From Lentisphaerae bacterium GWF2_50_93 (lineage in GTDB: Bacteria; Verrucomicrobiota; Lentisphaeria; Victivallales; GWF2-50-93), in contig MHBI01000115.1 of the NCBI GenBank assembly GCA_001804815.1, forward strand, positions 1 through 47,792: a DNA stretch of 47,792 bases, given 5' to 3'. Below the pieces are notes generated by a model, which did not search any database, had not been told where the DNA came from, and saw nothing but the letters and a program-made list of their open reading frames with translations. This document shows, piece by piece, positions 42,618 to 47,792 of this stretch (positions within the stretch are counted from its first letter, which is position 1; each line of letters starts with the position of its first letter). Position numbers and translations under genes: made by a program.

Positions 42618-43295
42618 TCATTCTCCTTCTTCATCTCCATATGCGACTTTGAACCCGCGAATCCGCCAATCGGGCACACTGGATTCAAGACGGACTGCAC
42701 GGTATCCTTCCTTACGCAATAGTTCGACCGCCTTAATGGCAAGAACGCAGTACGGCCCCCTGCAATATGCGACAATCTCCTGGTTACGGGGAAGAGTTTT
42801 TAATCTCTTCCTGAGCTCTGTCAATGGCACAGAAACGGCTCCCGGAATGTGTCCTGCCCTGAATTCTTCAGCAGGCCGAACATCTAGAACAGTCACCAAT
42901 CCGTCCCGGACACGCTGCAACAGGGTCTCGGAGTCAACCTTATCCATGCTGGGGCGGTTTGAAAGAAACTCCTTCATCACCCTTTCGATATCGGAAAGGC
43001 GGCTCTCCGCCAGCAGACGCATGTTGCGGAGGAATACATTTACGTTTTCATCAGAAATCCGGTATGTGACAAAAAGTCCGCGTTTTTCAGCATCAACCAG
43101 ACGCGCCGCATGCAGAGCACGCAGATGCCGGGATGTATTTGCAACGGTCAGAGCAGTTTCATCAGCCAGCACCTCGACGGTGCGCGGCCCCTGGGCCAGC
43201 ACGTCCAGAAGCTCCAGCCGCTTTGGACTGGAGACAGCCTTGCCGATGCGGGCCAAATGTTCGAATATTTTTGTCTTGAATTGTCTATCGTTCAT
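42618..43295 (-). CDS. ArsR-rhodanese fusion regulator
   Basis: 225 residues. Residues 1-100 are an ArsR winged helix (VSSPKRLELLDVLAQGPRTVEVLA, ANTSRHLRALHAARLV); residues 120-220 are a rhodanese domain with the catalytic Cys178 in AYCRGPYC, whose loop would hold a persulfide. Such fusions occur in sulfur-oxidation and sulfide-response operons, and are likely to sense sulfane sulfur. It is the first gene of a four-gene, one-to-four-base-spaced minus-strand operon and would control it. The ribosome binding site is weak, which fits low-level regulator synthesis. Confidence 0.92.
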   Translation of the reverse strand: MNDRQFKTKIFEHLARIGKAVSSPKRLELLDVLAQGPRTVEVLADETALTVANTSRHLRALHAARLVDAEKRGLFVTYRISDENVNVFLRNMRLLAESRLSDIERVMKEFLSNRPSMDKVDSETLLQRVRDGLVTVLDVRPAEEFRAGHIPGAVSVPLTELRKRLKTLPRNQEIVAYCRGPYCVLAIKAVELLRKEGYRAVRLESSVPDWRIRGFKVAYGDEEGE

Positions 43296-43312
43296 CGCCG
43301 TTGTTATTCAAT

Positions 43313-43348
43313 TATTCAATAGAATATTATATTATAATAAAATGTCAA
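43313..43348 (-). promoter_or_regulatory. promoter and operator candidate of the ArsR-rhodanese operon
   Basis: On the minus strand TTGACA (43343-43348), 16 bases, TATTCT (43321-43326). The -10 box lies within a TATTC-N4-GAATA inverted repeat (43313-43326), a suitable autorepression site, and two ATTCAAT direct repeats follow downstream. Confidence 0.6.
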
Positions 43349-43471
43349 CTCCGGCTTGCGGTATTTCGCCTTTTTGTTTCGAGACATAATATGAATTAAT
43401 GGAACTTCTGAAAATTAGCACATTACACATTAAAATAAATTCTGATGATTTGACATTATTTTTTATTGCAG

Positions 43472-43486
43472 CATGGTATTACCATG
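43472..43486. promoter_or_regulatory. 15-bp palindrome upstream of the His/Cys-rich membrane protein
   Basis: CATGGTATTACCATG has perfect 7-bp arms around one base. It follows a TTGACA (43452-43457) at the distance of a -10 box and lies 31 bases before the ATG at 43518, so it is likely an operator. It is not a B12 riboswitch element. Confidence 0.5.
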
Positions 43487-43517
43487 TAACACCATAACTG
43501 CACGTCTAGTTGGAAAC

Positions 43518-43889
43518 ATGAGCTTTAGCCTAAAGAAATATATTTTGTGTCTGCCGGCGTTGTCATACTTGCTTGTGGCAGTGCTTATGCCATACCTGCA
43601 TATGGGCGGCATTATTTGTCCACATTCCAACCATTCCTCTTCAAGCCACTTGTCTTATGAGCCGGAAAGTGAATCTGGGACGCCGGGATATAGCGATGAC
43701 TGCGGAGATGATGCCGAATGTCAGATTTGCTCCTTTCATGCAAATTACAGTGCCGTCAAAGGGATTGTATCCATCTGTTTGTCCACGTATCATGCGAATT
43801 TCGTATATAAATCAGTTCCTGCTGAAATAAATCTTCCAGGGAAGATTTATTCATCAAATCCAACCACGGCGCCACCTCTTTTCATTTGA
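43518..43889 (+). CDS. small His/Cys-rich membrane-anchored protein (DUF2946-like)
   Basis: 123 residues from ATG 43518; the track's longer start at 43473 falls inside the palindrome and has no binding site. One N-terminal hydrophobic helix (YILCLPALSYLLVAVLMPYL) is a signal anchor. The outer part contains HMGGIICPHSNHSSSSH, ESESGTPGYSDDCGDDAECQIC and a C-terminal conserved-looking stretch. The His, acidic and CxxC-type residues (CQIC) suggest metal binding; DUF2946 proteins of similar layout sit next to metal or TonB-type uptake genes. Placed directly before the pseudopilin modules it could be the metal-handling part of that system, but this is inference. Confidence 0.55.
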   Translation: MSFSLKKYILCLPALSYLLVAVLMPYLHMGGIICPHSNHSSSSHLSYEPESESGTPGYSDDCGDDAECQICSFHANYSAVKGIVSICLSTYHANFVYKSVPAEINLPGKIYSSNPTTAPPLFI

Positions 43890-43905
43890 CATTGCCTGCT
43901 AACTG

Positions 43906-43935
43906 AATCCCCGAGTGAAACTACTTCAGGGGATT
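43906..43935 (+). other. hairpin between the His/Cys-rich gene and the pseudopilin
   Basis: AATCCCC (43906-43912) pairs with GGGGATT (43929-43935), and TGAA/TTCA extend the stem after a 3-base bulge, leaving a 5-base loop. No U-run follows, so it may be an RNA-processing or attenuation element rather than a terminator. Confidence 0.4.
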
Positions 43936-43984
43936 ATTCCATCTTTATCTGAAGTGAAACAATCCTAAGGACATACATGTTAAA

Positions 43985-44638
43985 ATGAAAACCAAATTTA
44001 CTTTGATCGAGCTGTTGGTTGTAATAGCTATTATTGCGATACTCGCAGGAATGCTTCTTCCGGCACTGAGCCAGGCAAGGAAGAAAGCTTACAAGATACA
44101 GTGCTCGGGCAATCAGAAGCAGTGCGCGCTGTCGATGAACCTATACACCGAGGACTGGAAAGGCTTCTTCCCTGTCATCCACGGCGTAAAGCCCTATGAC
44201 GATCCAGACGAGGAATGCATGGAGTGGTGGGAGGCTCTCGGGGATTATGGAATGAAGAGGCAATATCTTCTCTGTACGGAGGACAAGGCCGTTCTTGAAG
44301 GCTTCGATGCGGACTGGCAGGACAGGATAAGCTATGTATGTAACGGGATGTATCTTTTCGGGAAGAAAAAGGACAAGATAACTGATTGCTCGAAAAGGAT
44401 AATGTTCTCGGAACGCGGTGATTCTGGCGCAGGACTGAGCAGTTGCTGCTACGATGCATTCAAGAACGTATCCGACTGGGAGGAGAGCGTACAGAAGGAG
44501 AGGCATGGGAAAATGGCAAATTATCCATTTATAGACGGCCATGTTGAGACGCTGAAGTTCGAAGACACGGTCGGAGACAGGACGGAGAGCCAGAACCAGC
44601 ATTTCGTATCGGAATATCTCCCGGCATATCTGCCTTGA
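43985..44638 (+). CDS. pseudopilin-like protein of B12-linked module, copy A
   Basis: 217 residues. MKTKFTLIELLVVIAIIAILAGMLLPALSQARKKAY is the prepilin peptidase site and helix; Glu5 of the mature form is present. The soluble domain has paired cysteines (CSGNQKQCALS, CTED, CNGMYLFG, SCCYDAF) and ends with MANYPFIDGHVETLKFED, the H-x-DGHV variant of the H-X9-DG pattern. The best ribosome-site spacing (AAGGA at 43967-43971) is to a three-codon mini-frame ATG-TTA-AAA-TGA (43977-43988) whose stop overlaps this ATG, so the start may be re-initiation-coupled. It is followed by a single-span cysteine protein, the same order as in copy B. Confidence 0.85.
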   Translation: MKTKFTLIELLVVIAIIAILAGMLLPALSQARKKAYKIQCSGNQKQCALSMNLYTEDWKGFFPVIHGVKPYDDPDEECMEWWEALGDYGMKRQYLLCTEDKAVLEGFDADWQDRISYVCNGMYLFGKKKDKITDCSKRIMFSERGDSGAGLSSCCYDAFKNVSDWEESVQKERHGKMANYPFIDGHVETLKFEDTVGDRTESQNQHFVSEYLPAYLP

Positions 44639-44687
44639 CAAACAGGTCGTTTTTCAACTGAAGCCTGATGTGGAAGGAAATGTTTTC

Positions 44688-45284
44688 ATGAATACGAATG
44701 AGATGCGTGATCTTGCAAGGGGAGTATCTGAAAAGAGGACGTTGCATGAGAAGAAACGGATGGAGAATGACAAGAAGAGAGTAATGGAAATGGCTAAGAA
44801 GGCAGTTGATGCCAGAAAAGCATTGTATGGCAGGCGAGTGAAAAAACAAAAGTGGCGCAGCAGCGCCCATACTGTCAACATTTGGGTATGGCGCGGCCTC
44901 TTGGCGACAGGTGCTGTTGCCTCATTTTTCGTGCTGGTATTTCTCTGTGCTGGAATCTTCCAGCGAAAGCCATTGGAGCTTGTAGGCGAAGACCGCGCCA
45001 GCCTGTCCAGGTTTGCAGAGGACGTCATTCTCGATTATGAAAAAGGAGGTGATGGAAATCTGAAGCCAAAGTGGAGTTGTTGCGCTTCAAGGCAGATTAT
45101 GGAAAAGGGATGCGGAAGGTTGGAATCGTTTTTCAAGGCTGGAAAACCTGAAATGCAGGAGATGTTCTATGATGCCAGGACTTCGTGTTATCTTGTCCGC
45201 TATGTGAACCAATCGAATGAATCTGTGACCATGAAGATAGCAAGGATGAGGAAGGGCGGACTTGCACTTGTAGGAATACAGTAG
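44688..45284 (+). CDS. single-span Cys-containing membrane protein, module copy A
   Basis: 198 residues from ATG 44688 (GGAAGGAAA seven bases upstream). A basic cytoplasmic N-terminus of about 65 residues precedes one membrane helix (VWRGLLATGAVASFFVLVFLCAGIF). The external domain has FAEDVILDYEKGGDGNLKPKWSCCASR, FFKAGKPEMQEM and a beta-like end (KIARMRKGGLALVGIQ). The same order, including Tyr-x-Lys-Gly-Gly, a CC pair, a (A/S)G-(K/Q)-PE turn and a basic-then-Gly-rich end, is found in the protein at 46598, so the two are paralogues. I recognise no known family. Immediately downstream of the pseudopilin, it is probably its partner. Confidence 0.7.
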   Translation: MNTNEMRDLARGVSEKRTLHEKKRMENDKKRVMEMAKKAVDARKALYGRRVKKQKWRSSAHTVNIWVWRGLLATGAVASFFVLVFLCAGIFQRKPLELVGEDRASLSRFAEDVILDYEKGGDGNLKPKWSCCASRQIMEKGCGRLESFFKAGKPEMQEMFYDARTSCYLVRYVNQSNESVTMKIARMRKGGLALVGIQ

Positions 45285-45365
45285 GAGCAGATTTGCAAAC
45301 CGATTTTATGCAAATTAACACAATCAAGATTTGAAATATTATTCGATGAGATTATTCTAAATTCA

Positions 45366-45510
45366 GATTTAGCGAGGAACTCCGTGAAATCCGGAGGCGG
45401 TCGCGCCACTGTGATATGGTAAGCAAGTCGAACCATAAAGCCAGACCTTCGCTGAAGACAGGTAATGGGATGTCTCCGCGTCAGGGACGAAACAGTTGCG
45501 AACGAAATTC
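45366..45510 (+). promoter_or_regulatory. cobalamin (B12) riboswitch, aptamer
   Basis: The conserved cobalamin-aptamer words appear in order: GAGGAACTCCGTGAAATCCGG (45373-45393), GTCGCGCCACTGTGA (45400-45414) and AAGCCAGACC (45438-45447). The outer helix can be closed by AGCGA (45371-45375) with TCGCT (45449-45453). A small GTCTC/GGGAC hairpin near 45473-45489 could form the kissing-loop element downstream. AdoCbl-type riboswitches of this form turn off expression when B12 is abundant. It stands directly before a transcription terminator and the pseudopilin of copy B. Confidence 0.88.
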
Positions 45511-45512
45511 AG

Positions 45513-45553
45513 ACTGCCGGTGTTTCTGACAAGGAAGCATCGGCAGTTTTTTT
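45513..45553 (+). terminator. intrinsic terminator of the riboswitch expression platform
   Basis: ACTGCCGGTGTTTCT (45513-45527) pairs with GGAAGCATCGGCAGT (45533-45547) as a 15-bp stem with three G-T pairs and a 5-base loop, followed by seven T residues (45547-45553). It lies 33 bases before the pseudopilin start, so folding of this stem should stop transcription of the operon when B12 is bound. Confidence 0.85.
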
Positions 45554-45585
45554 GTGCGCGCAACACAGCAGCAGAAGGAAGAACA

Positions 45586-46557
45586 ATGAAAGAGGAGAAG
45601 ATCGAAGTCCGGGCCGCATTGAAGGAATTCAAATTATGGGAGAAGATCGCTGCGGTCGATGATTATCAATTGCAGCAAGGGAAATTTGAGACCGAAGCAG
45701 AGGACGCCAAATCCGGCTGGAGAAGAGGAGGACAGCAGCGTCAGGAAAAGTTCACCCTTGTCGAGATGCTTGTTGTGATTGCGATAATCGCGATTCTTGC
45801 GGGGCTTCTGCTGCCTGCTCTCTCCCTGGCGAAGGAAATGGCCAGAAAGACATCCTGTGCAAACAATTTGAAACAGCTCACGCTTGCCAACCACAGCTAT
45901 TCAGTGGACTACAAGGTATACTGTCCGGCAAGAACCTCAGGAGGAATGACCTCCGGCGAGCATTGCCTTGCATACAGAAGTGCAACAACCGTTCCCTGGG
46001 ATACGGCAAAAGGAACTCTTTCCTCCTATTTCAATGACGGGGATAAGATTGCAAGATGCACATCTACAAAGGTAAGCAATGCGGAAGGCCTCGGATTTAT
46101 TTACGGATATAACTGGTACGGAGCGGGAAGCAACCATTACCTGACCGGATATTCGGCGGCATGGAACTACGGATCTTCAATGCGTCCTGAACAGATTGGA
46201 ACTCCTGATGCCACAATCCTTTTCGGGGACGGAGCGCATTATACAGGTGGTGCGGTGCAGGAGAACCCGGCATTAAGTCCACCATATACGATAAACAATG
46301 CGACAGCCGACAAGCTCAGGACGAGAAAGCCTACGGCTACTACCAACACCGCAAAGATCCACTTCAGGCACATCGGCTCCGCCAATGTGTCCTGGGTTGA
46401 CGGACATGTAAGCCAGGAAAAGTTTGACCCCAACTACATATCCGCAGAGGGAAGCAATACAGATGATGACAAGCGCTTCAACAACCGAATTGGTTTTTTC
46501 GGCCCGAAGGACAATTCACTCTACGATCCGTGGAAGGACGATATTCCTCTCGAATGA
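45586..46557 (+). CDS. pseudopilin-like protein of B12-linked module, copy B
   Basis: 323 residues from ATG 45586, with AGAAGGAAGAACA upstream; the reading frame is open further up but only across the riboswitch. A 57-residue cytoplasmic leader, unusually long, precedes EKFTLVEMLVVIAIIAILAGLLLPALS, the prepilin peptidase site. The soluble part has SCANNLKQLTLANHSY, GFIYGYNWYG and ends with FRHIGSANVSWVDGHVSQEKFDPNYI, the H-X9-DGHV tail of the family. The last residues NRIGFFGPKDNSLYDPWKDDIPLE are special to this copy. Control by the B12 riboswitch makes it a vitamin-B12-regulated pseudopilin. It is followed by a 173-residue membrane protein, then BtuF. Confidence 0.85.
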   Translation: MKEEKIEVRAALKEFKLWEKIAAVDDYQLQQGKFETEAEDAKSGWRRGGQQRQEKFTLVEMLVVIAIIAILAGLLLPALSLAKEMARKTSCANNLKQLTLANHSYSVDYKVYCPARTSGGMTSGEHCLAYRSATTVPWDTAKGTLSSYFNDGDKIARCTSTKVSNAEGLGFIYGYNWYGAGSNHYLTGYSAAWNYGSSMRPEQIGTPDATILFGDGAHYTGGAVQENPALSPPYTINNATADKLRTRKPTATTNTAKIHFRHIGSANVSWVDGHVSQEKFDPNYISAEGSNTDDDKRFNNRIGFFGPKDNSLYDPWKDDIPLE

Positions 46558-46597
46558 TCGGAGGGATATCAGGTTTAAAACAAACAGGGAGATCCAT

Positions 46598-47119
46598 ATG
46601 AAGATGAGAAAGACATTTTATGACCTTTCAAAGCAGATAGTTGAAAGGAAAAAACTGATGATGCCGCGGGCAAGGAGATATCCAGTCAAGGCAATCCTGC
46701 TCTCTACAGTCGCGACGATCCTTACCGCCATGTCAGCCGTTTATTTCACAGGCAGGGCTAAGGATCCTATTGCTCTGGCGGGCAAGGGATACGGTCTCGT
46801 GTCTTTGGAACCGCAGAGCAAAGAGTACAGGGATACCGCAGGATTCATAATGGAAGTGGTGGAAGGATATTCCAAGGGAGGCATCCACAGCGTGGAAAAA
46901 TTCTGCCTTGTGAACGATGACTGCTGCAGGGAGGATTTGCCATGCATGCTCTCGAAGATGGACGTCCTCAGGAGCGGTCAGCCTGAGATAGGCAGGATAT
47001 GCAGGTATTCCGGATGGGACGACATATACAAGGTTGAGGTCAGGAGCCTCCAGGAAAAGATTGTCCTCAACATCAGGAAGACAAGGGACATGGGGATGGG
47101 GATAACTTCAATAGAATGA
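46598..47119 (+). CDS. single-span Cys-containing membrane protein, module copy B
   Basis: 173 residues from ATG 46598 (CAGGGAGATCC upstream); the longer frame starts within the pseudopilin gene. A short basic N-terminus precedes one membrane helix (AILLSTVATILTAMSAVYF). The external domain has FIMEVVEGYSKGGIHSVEKFCLVNDDCCREDLPCM, LRSGQPEIGRIC, and a beta-like end (IVLNIRKTRDMGMGITSIE). It is a paralogue of the 44688 protein by architecture and motif order. Five or six external cysteines could form disulfides. Its stop overlaps the BtuF-like ATG (ATGA at 47116), so pseudopilin, this protein and the binding protein are made from one coupled transcript. Confidence 0.7.
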   Translation: MKMRKTFYDLSKQIVERKKLMMPRARRYPVKAILLSTVATILTAMSAVYFTGRAKDPIALAGKGYGLVSLEPQSKEYRDTAGFIMEVVEGYSKGGIHSVEKFCLVNDDCCREDLPCMLSKMDVLRSGQPEIGRICRYSGWDDIYKVEVRSLQEKIVLNIRKTRDMGMGITSIE

Positions 47120-47792
47120 AAAAGACTCTCAAAGTCATACTGTTGTCTGCTGCCTTGGTTGGAACTTGTTTTCACTCATGGGCGGAAGACAAGGTTAAAA
47201 TAGTATCCCTTTCGCCGAACCTTACAGAGCTGATCTTCCATCTTGGGAAGGGTGATTGCATTGTCGGCAGGAGTTCGGCCTGCGATTATCCGGAGGAGGT
47301 AAAGAAAATTCCTGTGGCCGGGAAATTCGGAGCTCCATCTATGGAAGTTGTCGCAGGCCTGAAACCTGACTATGTGATTTCTTCGGGTATCAAGGATGAA
47401 GGCATAAAGAAGAGCATTGAAGGGCTGGGGATTAAATTCCTGCTTCTCCCGAATGAGACCATAGATGAATATTATCTTGCCGTATCAGAACTTGGAAAGG
47501 TCCTGGACTGCCGGGATAAGGCTGAAAAGGAAATCCTGAGGGTCAGGAACGCTTTCATGGAGGAGAGAAAAATCACTGATGGAATCCCTGTCGGCAAGAG
47601 GCCCAAAGTTTATCTGGAGGTCTGGGACAATCCGCTAATGACTGTCGGGAAAAGATCATTTGTCAATGATCTTATTTCGATATCTGGCGGCATTAATATC
47701 GCAGGAGAAGAGGATATCGGCTACCTGAAATGTTCCAGGGAATGGGTGATCCTCTCAAAGCCTGACGTGATAATTGCGCCTGCGATGGGAAA
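47116..47792 (+). CDS. btuF: BtuF-like cobalamin/siderophore-type substrate-binding protein (partial)
   Basis: 225 residues are visible before the right edge; no stop is reached. A signal peptide (MKKTLKVILLSAALVGTCFHSWA) is followed by IVSLSPNLTELIFHLGKGDCIVGRSSACDYPEEVKKIP, the N-lobe signature of class III periplasmic binding proteins, with 'DYP' as in BtuF-type corrinoid-binding proteins. VYLEVWDNPLMTVGKRSFVNDLI and ISGGINIAGEEDIGYLKCSREWVI belong to the C-lobe. Behind a cobalamin riboswitch, vitamin B12 is the likely ligand. The ABC permease and ATPase (BtuC/BtuD) and a receptor are expected beyond the window. Confidence 0.85.
   Translation, partial: MKKTLKVILLSAALVGTCFHSWAEDKVKIVSLSPNLTELIFHLGKGDCIVGRSSACDYPEEVKKIPVAGKFGAPSMEVVAGLKPDYVISSGIKDEGIKKSIEGLGIKFLLLPNETIDEYYLAVSELGKVLDCRDKAEKEILRVRNAFMEERKITDGIPVGKRPKVYLEVWDNPLMTVGKRSFVNDLISISGGINIAGEEDIGYLKCSREWVILSKPDVIIAPAMG

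Noticed and set aside
43473..43517. Upstream start of the His/Cys-rich gene
   Set aside because: The ATG is inside the palindrome and has no ribosome site; the mature helix begins after ATG 43518.
1..47792. tRNA, rRNA, CRISPR arrays, insertion sequences
   Set aside because: None was recognised on either strand; no transposase or integrase motif was found.

Overview
This window looks like chromosomal DNA of a PVC-superphylum bacterium, most probably a Lentisphaerota (Victivallis-like) member. That placement is inferred from four pseudopilin-like proteins carrying the prepilin cleavage/methylation signature (FTLxELLVVIAIIAIL), large secreted sugar-processing proteins and many two-component proteins; no rRNA or tRNA is visible to confirm it. 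Genes carry ordinary purine-rich ribosome binding sites, several promoters are near sigma-70 consensus, and TAA, TAG and TGA all act as normal stops.

1-5.4 kb (mostly minus strand) is a decaying segment: a possible response-regulator tail, an AEC-type transporter gene broken by one in-frame TAG, fragments of an MBL-fold hydrolase and of an unidentified protein, an intact SGNH hydrolase, a glycoside hydrolase family 3 gene reduced to its two ends, and an intact GH42 beta-galactosidase. 5.4-22 kb is a plus-strand polysaccharide-utilisation locus: two tandem pseudopilin-like proteins, two large secreted beta-propeller proteins, a secreted GH39/GH5-like protein, a cytoplasmic putative glycosidase, a GH127 beta-L-arabinofuranosidase and a GntR/AraR-like regulator with a palindrome over its own -10 box. 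The GH127 enzyme and regulator suggest an arabinose-containing substrate.

22-35.5 kb is a sensory and regulatory stretch: CBS-domain protein, HTH and SEC-C proteins, a UPF0489-like protein, a frameshifted DEDDh exonuclease, response regulators, two histidine kinases (one a 1377-residue hybrid), a bacteriohemerythrin, and two related receiver genes that are both broken. 35.1-37.4 kb resembles an integrated replicon remnant: paired XRE regulators divergent from a ribbon-helix-helix-like protein, a small protein and a plasmid Rep-like initiator. 37.4-40.9 kb is an ArsR-controlled MacB/DevBCA-type ABC exporter. 40.9-43.3 kb is a tightly coupled minus-strand operon: ArsR-rhodanese fusion, nucleoside phosphorylase, SAM methyltransferase, DsrE-like protein.

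43.4 kb to the end is the most unusual part. A His/Cys-rich small membrane protein precedes two copies of a two-gene module (pseudopilin plus a single-span cysteine-containing membrane protein). The second copy lies behind a cobalamin riboswitch with a strong intrinsic terminator and is translationally coupled to a BtuF-like substrate-binding protein that runs off the window. I read this as a candidate B12-controlled pseudopilin system linked to corrinoid capture.
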